Below are positions 43,873 to 56,118 of a DNA stretch of 64,000 bases, one piece after another. The number at the start of each line of letters is the position of its first letter. The first letter of the stretch is position 1. The stretch is from the NCBI GenBank assembly GCA_019188255.1, contig JAETXT010000006.1, positions 2,914,001 to 2,978,000 on the forward strand, given 5' to 3'. The notes beneath the pieces are model-generated. The model was not told the origin of the DNA and searched no databases. It worked only from the letters and a program-made list of their open reading frames with translations. Source of the stretch: Verticillium longisporum (Eukaryota > Ascomycota > Sordariomycetes > Glomerellales > Plectosphaerellaceae). The position numbers were made by a program, and so were the translations under genes.

Positions 43873-45378
43873 ATGGACGACGCCGCTCCTGGCCAAGATG
43901 GAGATACATCGGACTCGTCGTCCAAGAATACGCCCGCTGTTGTCGAGATCTCGCCTCGAGGCGAGGTGGTCCTGGACGTGAGCTTTGAGACGTCCAAAGA
44001 GACCATCCGCACGGCGAAAAAGGCCCACCAGGCTGCCGCGAGGAAGCCAGGGGCGCTGCGGATTCCCGAGCCAAACTTCAGTCCCTTGTTCAAGGTGGCC
44101 TTCCGAGTGGAGCTTGCCGTCTTGCAGAGACACTCCAAGTACTTTGAGAACCTGCTGGGCAACACCCAGTTTGCCGAAGCGAGGCTTGTCCAGGAGTCGC
44201 TGGCCAACCTCACCGTGGAACAACGTGCATCAGAGGACACTGACCTGACAACTCTGCCGTGGATCACCATTACCGACGACGATGAGGCCACACGCTCCAT
44301 CGGCCGTGACAAGGTCTTCGGAGACATGCTGAGGATACTCCACGGGCAGCCCGTGCAGACGCCGGCAACATCGATCAACATGCTCTTTGTCACGACATTG
44401 GCCATTCTTGCAGATCGCTTCGATTGCCGGTCCGTCATCGCGCGGTCTCTGAGCTCGAGTCTGAAGCTCAAGTGGCCCAAGACGAGCAACAGAGCGTTGA
44501 GAGCCGACAGTGGCAAGAGTGCTCTGGGAACAGAGCAGGTGTTGCGCCAGAAGATCCTCGTCTCCTGGCTCCTCGACCAGCCGATGAAGCTGCACGACGC
44601 CACACGCGAGATCATCCTACGCGGGTCCTCTCACTGGAGTGCCCTCGTATCCTACGATGAGCTACCCAGCACAGAAGCCTGGTGGAACCTGCCAGATGAT
44701 CTTGAACGTAGGTTGCCTTTTGATCTAGCTCAGTAAAGTAAGCTTGTGCTAGACGAACATGATCTGACAAGACCACCAGGCGAACTCCAGCACCGTCGCG
44801 AGGCAATCCTCAACACCATCGCCTCCGTCCAGCGGCACTTCCTCGCCCTCTACTCTTCCCGCGATCGCCAGTGCAAGCTCGGCTACGACTCGTCCTCGGC
44901 ATGCGACTCGTTCCAGCTCGGCCAGATGCTCAAGTTCCTCACGAGCAAAGACCTCCTGCGCCCCGTCGACTTTGGCCCCAGCTCGCTCGAGGCCCTCCCC
45001 GACGCCGCAACCCTCGACGTCGACGACCTGCTCGGCACCCTGAAACAGAGCCCCAGCTACCAGGTCGACAAGAACCACACCAACTGCGGCCTGCGCACGC
45101 GCCTCGACCCCATTGTCGACTTTATCCGCGCCATGCTGTCGACCGAAGTCGTCGGCATCCGCGGCGCCGAGTGGCGGAGAGACCGCGCCGCGAGTTCGTG
45201 GGCGCGGGCGGCGGAGGAGCGCGCGGCCGCGCCGCACGGGGCCGAGGACAGGAAGTTTGCGTTCACGCGGGGCATGGCGGGCGATCAGCGGCTGCGGTAT
45301 GAGGGGAACATGTACGCGGATAAGATGGCGCGGAGCCTCTTCACGGCCGACGCATGGGATTGGAGCCCGGAGTATTAA
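43873..45378 (+). CDS. BTB/POZ-like hypothetical protein
   Basis: Exons 43873-44707 and 44780-45378, intron 44708-44779 (72 bp; phase 1, joining DDLE|RELQHRR). 477 aa. The N-terminal ~45 residues are polar and disordered. A BTB-like part follows: PNFSPLFKVAFRVELAVLQRHSKYFENLLG, a signature of the family's first helices and strand, then RDKVFGDMLRILHGQP and TTLAILADRFDC. The C-terminal half (helical, LQHRREAILNTIASVQRHFLALYSS, FQLGQMLKFLTSKDL, and a positively charged WSPEY end) is unlike a Kelch or zinc-finger region. Fungal genomes have many such orphan BTB proteins; the partner or substrate is unknown. The frame is clean. Confidence 0.75.
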
Positions 45379-46654
45379 ACCGGGGGGCTCTGCGGAGGTT
45401 TCCCCTTACGCAAATGTGAAGATGGCGTCCACACGGGCTGGTGCGGGTCATTCAACGACTGTCCCGTTGGCACTGGGCAGAACGAGCACCTGCGCGGTGA
45501 GAACGTAGACGAACAGCTGTCAATCTTGGAATAAAATGTCACGAATGATGATCCTACAACCAATAGATCAAAAATAAGCGTCTTGGACAGGTGATCAAGT
45601 TATTAGTAGCGACAGGACCCCTTACCTTGCATCCTCAGACAAGCTCTTCACCGACGCCTCCAGGGAGGTCAGGGGAAGCCGCCATGGCCTGGATACGAGC
45701 GAGGCAAGGGAACCGGCGAGCTTAAGCCACCCAAGCACCCCTTGACCATGCTCTCCAGATCCGCGTGACTCGCGTGAGGTGACAGTAGAGCTGTGGAGCC
45801 TATTCTCTTTTTTTTTCGAGACCTCAATGCAACTTTGATTTCTCCAGTACACAGCCTTGTAGGGCGAGATGCCGGCTGCTGACCCCCCAAAAAGAGAGAT
45901 ACTCACGTATCCTGCATACCGAATGATGGCAAGTTGGCGGCGGAAAGGGACTTTTTCTCAAGGTTCATATAAACGAAATAAGAAAAAAGTGCAATTTGCT
46001 TGGTCTATCTAAATGTACAACGAAGCTTCCCGACTCCATATTAGACCGACCCCTCCACTTTCTCTTGGGAGGGTCATGCGGTTGGCCATCTGATCCGGCC
46101 GCTTGCTCGAACCTCTCACGCATCATGATGGGCCACGTTGGGAACCATGGCCACACGCCTCCCAGGCGTTGAGAAGAAGGGGACCAATGCCGAGACAATA
46201 CATCCCGACCCGGCGCTGCCGGTCGCTGTTCTGACGACGTCCGGTCCCCCTCTTCTTTTATTCCAATGTGTGCGCAGCTCCTTCGTGAATCAAAAGCCCC
46301 CCGAGTCTTTCCAGATAGGTCTGGCCTGGGACTCATCAGGCAACGCCGACCTTTCCAAACCTTGCGAGCCATCGAGAACCTCCCGCTCCGGCAGGGCGAG
46401 GCCCTTCCCATGATCCGATGATGTGAAACTCAAAAGGAGCGAAATCCTCCTCCTATTTTTTTTTCTCTTGCCTTCCTCGCAAACCCCTCGCCCCGGCCGT
46501 CGGCACGCAAAAGTTAAGAAAAGCGTAGAGCCGAAATATGTGCAGTAAAGTTTGTAGACGTGAATAGAAAAGAGGAGACATAGCCACTGCGAAGCAGAAG
46601 AAGAAGGAGAAGAAGATAGAAGATACATCAAGTCGCGGGCCGCGTCAAAGCAAC
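45379..46654. other. Convergent intergenic region, no gene seen
   Basis: About 1.3 kb between the stop codons of the BTB-like gene (+) and the PI synthase gene (-). No supported frame. Confidence 0.5.
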
Positions 46655-47780
46655 TCAGGCTGTCTTCTTCTTCTTGGGGAGGCCCTGCTCCCGCCTAACC
46701 TGCAGGTCGCCCTCGGCAAGCCACTTGCTCGCGTTGACGAGCTGGACGACGTTGATGAACTGCTTGGCGGCCATGACGGGGAAGCTGACGCCGGTGAGGA
46801 CCCAGGGCCAGAACGAGTCCATCTTGTTGGCGCGGGCAAGCTCGAGCGCGGCGGCGCTGTAGGGGTTCGTGAAGATGGCGCTCAGGAGCGACGTGTTGAC
46901 CTGGGCGCCGGCCTGGATCTGGGCGGCACCCGTCTCGCCGACGCTCTTGAGCAGAGAGGGGGAGAGGAGCGGCGACGAGAAGGAGAGGAGGTACAAGGCG
47001 ATGAAGAAGAGCTCGTTGAGGGCGCAGAAGACGAAGAGGACGGTCTGTTGGGTGGGGAAAGGGGACTCGTTAGCGGGCTGCGCGTGTTGCGTGCAAGGGG
47101 GAGGGGACAAAACATACCTTGTTGGTGTAGTAGAGGTTCAGCATCCAGTTGCGCTCCTTGTCGACATTCTTGTGGCTGGTGCCGGCGCCGCCCATGGTGA
47201 GCGAGGCGTACATGTGCATGTAGTGGCTGGCAAAGTCGAGGGTGATGAGGAGCTGGAAGACGATGGTCCAGCGGGGGAAGGCGCAGGCCAGGAACATGAG
47301 GAGGCAGGATGTCGTGCACCTGTCGGTGACCATGTCGAGCACGGCGCCGAAGCGTGTCGACTGGTCGAAGATGCGAGCGGCGTACCCATCGAGGGCGTCG
47401 AGGAGACAGGAGACGCTGTAGAGGAGGGAGCAGGTTCGCGGGTGGAGCGGCATGTAGTAGAGCGAGGCGATGGCGAGGACGATGCGAACGTAGCCTTAGG
47501 TTTCGGCGTCAGCATTACTGGCGAGGACGTGGACAGCCGAGGTCGGCCGCCGAAAATCATGATACGAACCGATAATGTTGGGATAGAAGACGAAAATGTT
47601 CTCTTCCTCGGCTACCGCAGTAGAAGCGGCCGCGGCGGCGGTGCCATTGCTGCTGGATTTGGCGCTGGCGTTGCCATTGCCGTTGCCGTTGATCAGAGGC
47701 TGCTGCTCCGGAGAGGCCTTGCGCGAGACCTTGGACGAGCTGGAACTGGATTTCTTCGAGGATCGGGTTGACGAGGACAT
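46655..47780 (-). CDS. PIS1: CDP-diacylglycerol-inositol 3-phosphatidyltransferase (PI synthase)
   Basis: Three exons, 47780-47570, 47494-47118 and 47044-46655; introns 47495-47569 (75 bp) and 47045-47117 (73 bp), joining NIIG|YVRIVLAIAS and YYTNK|TVLFVFCALNE. 325 aa. A Ser-rich, Ala-rich N-terminus of ~60 residues precedes the first membrane segment. The CDP-alcohol phosphotransferase signature is complete: DGYAAR, eight residues, then G, three residues, D, three residues, D (FGAVLDMVTD). The other membrane segments include IVFQLLITLDFASHY, LFVFCALNELFFIALYLLSF and WPWVLTGVSFPVMAAKQF. The C-terminal KKKKTA is a typical ER-retrieval-like di-lysine end. It makes phosphatidylinositol from CDP-DAG and inositol in the ER. 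ATG 47780 is preferred over an in-frame one at 47816 because the Ser-rich start fits. Confidence 0.95.
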
Positions 47781-48593
47781 GATGCCAGATTTGATTGTGG
47801 GCGTGGTAGGGGGCAAGCAAGAGTTCTTCTTGATTTGGTGCGTGTCTCTGGAGGCGCGATACCGTTGAGGGTCAACGCTGAGGTGTCGGTCGGTTGAGGG
47901 ACGAGAAGGGGGTTTTGCGACGGAGGGCTCGGATGGGCACGATAGCTCCGATAAGATGATCCGTTCTGTGGTGATCGGCGCGCGTCGAGTGGCAGCAGGA
48001 TTGGGCGAGGAGGAAAAGGAGGGCGTCAGGGGTTGTAGACGGGACGAGATGGCGCGGGGATCTGTCGAGAATCGTCAAGCGGAATACGTTGTTGAACAGA
48101 AAAAGGAGTGTTGACGCGAGGATGAGATTCGAAAAATGGAGAGAGATGCGGCCACGACAGCATGGGTGTTTAATTATTGGATAACCTATCTTGGCTCTCT
48201 CTCGCTCTCTGTTTTTTTGGGTAGGGTCGGACCTGTCATGGACCCGACAGCTGGGCTGCTTGTTAGGTCTTGCTAGGGTGCTAGTAGTACTTGTAGGCTG
48301 CTAAGGTGCATGGCCCTGAGCACCTAGGGGCTGTCACTGACACAGCACGGCGGGCACCATGAACTGCCCGGGAAGGTGCTAGATAAGGAGACGAGATAAG
48401 AAACCCGATTATGGACCTTCGATGATAAGCCCGGTGTCGGTGTCGGTGCCGATGCTGTGTTGACGGAGTCCCCACCCAGCTTGGCTGAGTCAGCATCCGC
48501 GATGTGTATCCAGCGGGCGGCAACAGGCTTCCTACTCTTTCTTCTCCCCGAAATCCAGTTGGGACTCTTGGCTGCTGCCGTTGGGCACTGGCC

Positions 48594-48629
48594 AGCTACT
48601 AAAAGAGCTACTAAAAGAGCTACTAAAGA
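48594..48629. repeat. 12-bp tandem repeat, three copies
   Basis: The unit AGCTACTAAAAG (third copy one A shorter) recurs three times in a row. Non-coding. Confidence 0.9.
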
Positions 48630-50984
48630 GCGTGCGACTGAATGTTAAATGGGCCTGCGCGTCTGGCTTGGCTGGCCATCCTGCAACGTACATGCAGCAG
48701 CTGTGTTGATTGTGGGCATAATATTCGAGCAGGACGATCCTCGACGTCTACTGTGCCCTGAATGAACCGACGGGTACATGGTATATCGAAGAATTCCCCC
48801 ATCTCGACCAGGACAGCCTGCCGATTACCAACCCACAAATCAACCCTCTTGTCCCATAGTGTTTTATCTCCCATCCCTATCTGGGCAGGCAACGTATGCC
48901 CATCTCAAGTTGACCGGCCTAGCACCTTCGGGACATGTTGCTCCTGCGGCCCGAACGTTTTGAGTTGGAGAAGGCAGGCTTGCTGTTTGGGCATCGGCAT
49001 GAGCTAGCCCTTTGAACAGCTTAACCACCCTGGCAGTCGACCTGCATCGCAGAAGAACGATGCACATGCCGACTCAGGTACAACGCCACGGCTGCGGCCA
49101 ACAACGACCTACTTAACCGCCTCGGCGCACAAGGTTTGTTTGCAAGTGGGAGACCAGTTGGTTGCATCCAGCGCTGTCCACCTGCCTCACTGCAGAGGAC
49201 AGCGAGGGACGCCAGAAAATGGAGGGGGCACAGCACGAAGCCACCAACCGCCAAACAGTTCGTCGAGTTGATGCTCGGCACATCAACACTGCAGGAGTCA
49301 GGATCCCTGGGTGCCTTAGTTCTGACGCTATCCAACAGACATGGCCCTTGTCGCATCGGCCCGCCCGGAGCACCTAGCATGGTGCTTTGATAGATGGCGT
49401 CTGGTTCCGGGCGAACTGACATGTCGAAAAGCCCCCCCCCCCCCCTTCCCCCTCCCTTCCCTTCCTCCCCGTTGAGCATAATCGTGTGACGACAACGGCA
49501 AAAGAGTGAGGCAAACAGACCTCACGACGACGCAAAGCCTTGAACAAATAAGGCGAGACATGCCGGCACTCGAATCATCAGGGAGCATGGGGGGGGGGGC
49601 ACTGAGCGGGAGGGCTTGGCCGCGGCAATCAGGGACCCCTTGCCCAGCGCCACATGTCACACCCAATAACAACCCCCCGCCCTTCTATCCTCCCAGTGGT
49701 GGTCTCCATCCTCAAGCACCAATCCATCAGGGGGTGAGGAGTCGAGGAGGCCGCGGGGAGTCTGGACTTTGATACCCGGTCAAGGAGCCGTGATCACGCC
49801 GCCGAGCTCACCCAGTCGGGTTGTATGCCCATCGAATCCAAAGAATGGGGAAAGCGAAGTCGGTTGGCCTGGGTCTGACTGGGAGGCCGAACGGAACAGC
49901 CCCCCTCCTCCCCTTCTTCCCTCCCTTTTCCCCCTCCCAATCCCCCCACACAGGACTCACAACAAAATTGAGGTTGACGTGTCCGAGTCCCCGATCTGTT
50001 GCTGAAAGCGTGCGTCGTCGTCGCGATAGGTTGCAGTAGGGCATTTTGCTATGACGCCTCATCGTGCCATTGCTACATTGCGGCAATGGAGCTTGGGGAC
50101 TTGAAATGCTTGCTTTTCTTTTCTCGCGGAACGTTCCGGGCGAGGCCTCTCACACTCTCGGACTCCCTGACTGGGGTCGTGCCGCCCGCCCCCCCCCCTA
50201 CTGTTCGCGCTGGATGTCTTTGTGATGTGAAAGAAGAAGTATTCCGAAACCCCAGTGCGCCGGCTGGCACCTCAAACAGGCAATTTGCCATGGACCAAGG
50301 TACAGCAAGAGCGTCATGAGAGACATGATGGGGAGCGTGTTTCGTCCCGTTGCTTTGGCACTAGTCCGGTCATCAATCACGAGTGTACATGTAGGGGACT
50401 TGGCTTTTAGAGCGAAGGCCTACCTAGGTACACCTCATACGAAATATACATGTACGACCTTGCACCCAAAGTTGGGTTGGTAGACAAGGTAGGCAGGCAG
50501 AAAGCACCCAGAATAGGTGCGTCTGGGCGCATCGAGGCACCTACATGTACCCTGTCCCTGGACTGACCCTGAACGACCTCACCACTCACAACCCCCGGTC
50601 TCCCTCCCCATCAAGGCCCCATGTCGTTGGCTTGTCCAGCGTGCTGGCGCGCCCCCCCGCCGCCAGGCGCCCCCCTGCTAGCTGCTAGCTGCTAGCCCCT
50701 CCCCCTCACCTCTCACCTCTCACCTTAGGTAGGTTATAGGTACCTGGAAGATGAAGGGCGGGCGACCTGGCCTGGCCTGAGATGACCTGACCAGACCTTC
50801 AGCTAGGTACCTGGCTGCTACCTCACAGCTTCCCCACCCTCACCACCACACAAACACGCCCGTAGGTACGGGCTCACACCAACACTGACTCCTCCACGTC
50901 CCTAAAAAGGTGCCCCCAAGTACTTATTTTCTCTCGGGTCGCCCTTCCGTTTACTGTAGATTAGTTCCTTCCCGGATCCCACCA

Positions 50985-51300
50985 CCCCTCTCTTTCTCCT
51001 TCCTCTCTGCTCTTCACGGTTGCCCGACTAACTCGAAAACCTTCTTCGCTGTGTGGGCCGACTGCACTTGGTTTTCCTCACCTCACGTCGCCTCGCTTCA
51101 CCTCACCATTCTGCCTCTGCTCTCCTCCTCCTCCTTCTCCCTTTCTCAACCCACATCCCGCATCGCACACAACTCTCACATACACGCCCCCCCCCTCCCC
51201 CTCCCCTTCCCCCATACACTCTCCTCCCTCTCACCATCTCCATCACACGCGCCCTGCGGTCCGATCGCTATCGCCTGTACCCCGCCTACAGCAAAACGCG
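50985..51300. promoter_or_regulatory. Pyrimidine-rich promoter/leader region of the OMP decarboxylase gene
   Basis: Almost continuous C/T runs (CTCCTCCTCCTTCTCC type) run up to ~200 bp before ATG 51470. Such CT-rich stretches usually mark transcription start regions of strongly expressed fungal genes. Composition only; no start site was determined. Confidence 0.5.
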
Positions 51301-51469
51301 CCCGAGTCAGCTGGAATATCGACCCATCTTCTGCGCCTCCACCTAACCTGCCCCTCTTCTGCAGACGGACCAAATTTCGTCCTCCCTTTGTCTGCCTCCG
51401 ACAAGAAACCACGACTGCGACGCAACCTGACCATCGCATCGCATTCTTTCCGATCAGCGTCACCCCGTC

Positions 51470-52571
51470 ATGTCTCCTCACGAAAGCCTCAAGGCGACCT
51501 TTGCCGCCCGCGCGCAGACAGCCACCCACCCCTTGACCGCCTACCTCTTCCGACTCATGGACCTCAAGGCGTCCAACCTCTGCCTCAGCGCTGATGTGTC
51601 GACCGCCCGTGAACTCCTCCACCTCGCCGACAAGGTCGGACCTTCCATCGTCGTTCTCAAGACACACCACGACGTCGTGGCCGGCTGGGACTTCAACCCG
51701 CAAACCGGCACCGGTGCGCGCCTGGCCCAGCTCGCCCGCAAACACGGCTTCCTGATTTTCGAGGATCGGAAATTCGGCGATATCGGCAACACGGTGCAGC
51801 TGCAATACGTTGCTGGGTCAGCGCGCATCATTGAGTGGGCCCACATCATCAACGTCAACATGGTTCCCGGCAAGGCCGCCGTCACGGCCCTCGCCGAGGC
51901 CGAGGCAAAGTGGCGCGAGCGCTACCAGTACGAGGTCAAGACGTCCGTCACTGTCGGCACGCCGAGGTCCGAGACGTTTGACGAGCACGAAGAGGATGCC
52001 ATCCCACGATCAACCGACGAGCCCCGCGGCGGGTACCGAGAGGAGGGCCGTAAGGGAAGCATCGTCTCTGTCACGACGCTGACGCAACACTACGAGTCGG
52101 CCTCCTCGCCGCGCTTCCCCGCAGCGAGATGCCTGGCGACGACATTCTCTACGCCGGCATCGAGGAGCCCCCATGGAGCGCGGCCTCTTGATCCTCGCCC
52201 AAATGTCAAGCGCTGGCAACTTTATGAACCAGGAGTACACACAGGCCTGCGTCGAGGCGGCGAGGGAAAACCGAAACTTTGTCATGGGCTACGTCTCGCA
52301 AGAAAGCCTCAACACGGAGCCCGATGACGCCTTCATCCACATGACGCCCGGCTGCCAGCTGCCTCCGGAAGGCGAGGAGGAGAACGGCGTGGTGGCGGGT
52401 GACGGAAAGGGTCAGCAGTACAACACGCCCCAGAAGCTCGTCGGCCTCTGCGGAACAGATATCGTGATTGTCGGGCGGGGTATCCTCAAGGCGGGTGACC
52501 CTCAGTCCGAGGCCGAGAGATACCGCACGAGGGCGTGGAAGGCTTACCTGTCGCGCGTCGCTCAGAACTGA
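51470..52571 (+). CDS. pyrG: Orotidine 5'-phosphate decarboxylase, two frame breaks
   Basis: ATG 51470 ([16 protein letters not shown]) gives 367 aa in one exon. Conserved parts: [19 protein letters not shown], then [10 protein letters not shown] and the catalytic block [20 protein letters not shown] (Lys-Asp pair), [13 protein letters not shown], then [18 protein letters not shown] near the C-terminus. A charged insert (~155-215) is typical of filamentous fungi. After [18 protein letters not shown] the frame breaks at the C run 52117-52120 and again at 52168-52172. Each break is cured by one extra C, giving [19 protein letters not shown] then [18 protein letters not shown]. It makes UMP from OMP (de novo pyrimidine synthesis). 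Loss would make the strain uridine-dependent, so sequence error is the best reading. Confidence 0.95.
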
Positions 52572-54224
52572 GGGCGGCTTGGCAGGAAAGATGGGATACC
52601 CCTGGGAGTTTAATTGATCATTCGCGTTTTCGTTTCCCCATTTTCATGTTCATTTTTATTTTCCTTTCTAGCTGCACATCAGTGAGCCTGGGTTGATGAT
52701 TGCCATTGTTCCGCTGTTTACTGCTCCAAGGTTTGGGTCCGTTTTCACTGCACTTTTGGCTCGGGGTTGGGCGGCAAACCAGTCGATATTTAGACAGTCC
52801 GAGACCGTCGGAACGGCAAAGGGAAAAAAGGGGAACTATCTTTGTTCAGGCGTTGGCAGAGAGGACCAAAATCAATGAGAAAGAGAGAGAGGGAGACTAT
52901 GATGCCTCTTCTCGGGCGCCCGTCAGCCTTGACCCACTTACCTTGACCTGTTGACTTCTCGAGCTGCGCGTCTCATCGGCACACCGCTATCCCATGTGTT
53001 GTGCTGCTTCTACTGCTGATCTTGCATCGTCAGAGTTCGCAACCCCTGAACGTCTGATGTTGCTCCCCCGATGTGCCCCGCCATCGGGCTCATTCAACCG
53101 ACTGGCAGATCGGACGTTCCCCCTCTCCCCCCTACCTTTTCCCCCCTTCCTTCTCGACCAGATCGACAAGGGGGCGCTAGGTCGACCGTAGGTAGGAGCA
53201 CTGCAGATCGAGTCAAGATCGGGGTCTGGCGGCCAAGGCTTCGCTGGTGTTGCAACCTTGCACCGGGTCTGTTTGCTCCGGGTGGGTAGTCCGGGTAGAA
53301 CCGCGCCCGAACACCATCACCCTGCTTTTTTCCCCCCTCCATTTTCCCCCCTCGTCGCCCCTTCTGCCCCGGACGTTGCATGCGCCGGGCATCCGATGCC
53401 GACGGAGCCACACGACACCCCATCTGAAGCGGCATGCCGGATGTAGGGCCCTGAGGGCTATTCATTGCTCGACTCTGTATTGTCTTCACGATGATCTAAA
53501 GTCATGACTTTCTTTTTCGGAACCAGAGTCTGCTCCCGCAGGGTTGCTACTATCCTTGGTCGAAGCAGGGTTGATTGGTGGATTTCTCGGCATCACGACT
53601 TTCTGTCTGCATGCATATGTTCTGACAAGTGGCGTACTCACATGGATGCTCCTGGATCCAGCGTTCCACCAAGTTCTCTTTGAACCGGCTCTGCAGAGGA
53701 CTTGGACTGCTGTGGGCATTGCTGTGCTGGCGCGGTGCTTGCGTTTAGAGTTCCCGAGGTTGCAGTCGCATTTGCAGTTAGAATGCACTCTACCTGTGGT
53801 AGGCAGATGGCACACGGCTCGAATTCGAGCGGGAGCACATCCCAGATGGCGTCATCGTATGCTTGCTGATGACCAGGGGACTGCCGAGTTCTGCATGATG
53901 AATATGCTTTGTTCGGCGTTGACTTGGGCGTCAAACATACCTACAGCCGGTGCGGTCGAGGACTCGGGCGGTCAGGCATCTGTCTCCATGAGGCCTTATG
54001 TTGGCTTTCGACCGCACCTGGATAGGTACTTAGGTATGCATGTTTATGACCGAAGCAGACGTTTTAGATTTAATATCAAAAGAACATGCAGCACTAGACA
54101 ATAGCTGGACTGATACCTAGGACAACGGCAGCGTCAGTGGACCTCTCGACGCAATAGCGCAAACACTGCGATATGAAGCGGCCTTCTCGCCGGCCGAGCA
54201 TGACCCCACCAATCAGGTCCCTTC
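52572..54224. other. Intergenic, no supported gene
   Basis: A 186-codon plus-strand frame at 53544-54104 starts with a hydrophobic LIGGFLGITTFCLHAYVL segment, but the rest is unremarkable and opposes a minus-strand frame of similar length. Not accepted as a gene. TAGGTA motifs lie at about 54022-54035 and 54112-54119. Confidence 0.45.
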
Positions 54225-54296
54225 GTGCTCGTGGCGCAATGGCAGCGCGCGGTCTTCCGGTGGCCGAGGCTGCAGGTTCGAGTCCTGCCGGGCACG
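54225..54296 (+). tRNA. tRNA-Arg (anticodon CCG)
   Basis: A 72-nt gene without intron. The acceptor GTGCTCG pairs with CGGGCAC (one G-T pair), with discriminator G. The anticodon stem CGGTC/GGCCG encloses CCG at 54257-54259, and the T arm is GCAGG-TTCGAGT-CCTGC. TTTT and TTTTT terminators follow at 54298-54301 and 54305-54309. Confidence 0.95.
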
Positions 54297-55113
54297 GTTT
54301 TGTCTTTTTGGCTTGTCACGGCTGTATCCATGATGTTTTTTGGTTGCTTGTTCCAGACCAGGGCGCCGCCGAGTGCTGTGTTGCGAAAGAAAGGAAAAAA
54401 AAAAAAAAAAGTGTGCGGGTGGATCTGACCCGGACTTTGGACGTGACTGGACGCGTGCTGCACTGCATCGACTGTTCCCGCTGTCCCGTCAGGGGACCTG
54501 GTTTAACGCCCGGGCTAAAAGGAGGCATAGGTTTGGCGGCCTGGCTGTTACTGTTACATTGGGTGAAGATTTACTTTCGAGGTAGTGGAAGTGGAGCTGG
54601 ATAGGGCTGGGAAATGTGCCTTGTCTGGCAGTATCTGAGGCGCTCGTCCGCTGCCCAATATCTCTGCAACTGGCCGGAGTTAAGAGTTGCCTTGCATGCA
54701 GGATAGTGGCCCTATCTATGCCATTCACGGTATTTATTGGACTTCCTTACCTACCTTGACAAGCTTGACCACCTAGGTACATGGACCTGCACCGTGAGGC
54801 TCCAGTTCTGAGCAACTCCCAACAGTCCGCTGTAGATTACATAATCGCGCTGAGGTCCGCTCTGGCAAAGGTGGGTTGGCGGGGTGGCAATTCCAAGGGG
54901 GGGGTGGCAATTCCAAGGGGGGGGGGGGGTGCCGGACGTAAAGAACCACTTCTCCGGGTCGAACATGACGACAAGCGAATTCGATCCCACCCGCCTCCAT
55001 TCCCATGCCCGGCGCATTCTCCATCCTGCACCTCACCTCGCCGTCTCTCACCTCGACCAGGTCACCAGCAACATAATCGCTCGACAACGGCCCGTCGATA
55101 GACCACGCTCGAC
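54297..55113. other. Intergenic; promoter of the Zn2Cys6 gene
   Basis: Contains an A-run at 54393-54409, a TACCTA/TAGGTA cluster at 54748-54780, and a 17-bp-spaced duplication of GGTGGCAATTCCAAGGGG near 54889-54922 that ends in a G-run. No gene. Confidence 0.5.
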
Positions 55114-56077
55114 ATGGAGATGGAGGACCACAGGGTGTATGCCACGGCTGATGTACCCCCCGACGTTCGAGCGCCGCCCAAGAAACGCAGGCGCATCGTC
55201 ATCTCGTGCACCGAATGCCACCGGAGGAAGCAAAAGGTTCGCCCCCCCCCCCCCCAACTTGCCTGTGCCAGCTCGACTCCTCCAGCGACCCAAGCTCACC
55301 TGACATGGACAGTGCGACCGCGACCTGCCCTGCGCCAATTGCAAAGCACGCAAGAAGGAATCCGCCTGCCGCTACGAAACCAATGCGCCGACGGCCAAAG
55401 AGCGCGGCCAGACGTCGATCGACAGCAGCAGACCGGGCCACAACGGGCCGACGCTGCCACCACTCCAGAGCCTCGCCGCCGCCGCCGCCAACTGGGGCTA
55501 CTCGCCGTCCGGGGCTCGACCATTGGCTTCCTCAAGAAGATCGAAAGCGCCAACGGCGACACGAGCCTGTCCGCCTCGGCGCCGCCGACCGACGACGAAC
55601 ACTACGCCATCAAGGAGCAATACAAGTCCCTCATCAGGCAGCTCCCGGCCAAGGGCTACATCGAGCGGCTGATCAAGATTTACTTTCGCGAGTTCAACCA
55701 CAACTACTATCCCTTGGACGAGGACATCTTCCTCGTCCAGCTGGCCGAGTGGAACAACCTGTCCTTCAACACCCTGTCGTCGTCGGGGCCGCAGGGGCTG
55801 TCGCCTGACCTGCGCGTCTTCCCCGCCCTGCTCTTCCAGGTCCTCGGCACCGCCCTGCTCATCTTGACGGACGAACCTCACGAGTTCTACGACCACCTGA
55901 AGTATGCCGGGAGCATGAGCTTCGAGGACCTCGCTGCCGACTACAGCGAGTCTGGCATGAGCATCCTCAATCTGCTCGGCAAACGGCACCTGACGCTCTC
56001 CGCCGTGCAAACCACCTTTTTGCGGGCCAACTTTTTGAAACACGTCGGCAAGGTGACAGAATCCGTAAGTTTTCTCT

Positions 56078-56118
<41 letters not shown>

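Larger units (their letters stand above)
47781..51469. other. Gene-free stretch of ~3.7 kb; holds promoters of both flanking genes
   Basis: No family-recognisable frame. Holds a short three-copy repeat (48594-48629), a C14 run (49432-49445), other C-runs, a TACCTA palindrome near 50423-50437, and the pyrimidine-rich leader of the OMP decarboxylase gene to its right. Confidence 0.5.

Noticed and set aside
53544..54104. 186-codon plus-strand frame
   Set aside because: One hydrophobic segment only, no recognisable family, and opposing minus-strand frames of similar length.
54393..54409. A-run after the tRNA-Arg gene as a poly(A) scar of a retroposed element
   Set aside because: No target-site duplication or coding remnant next to it; a plain A-run.
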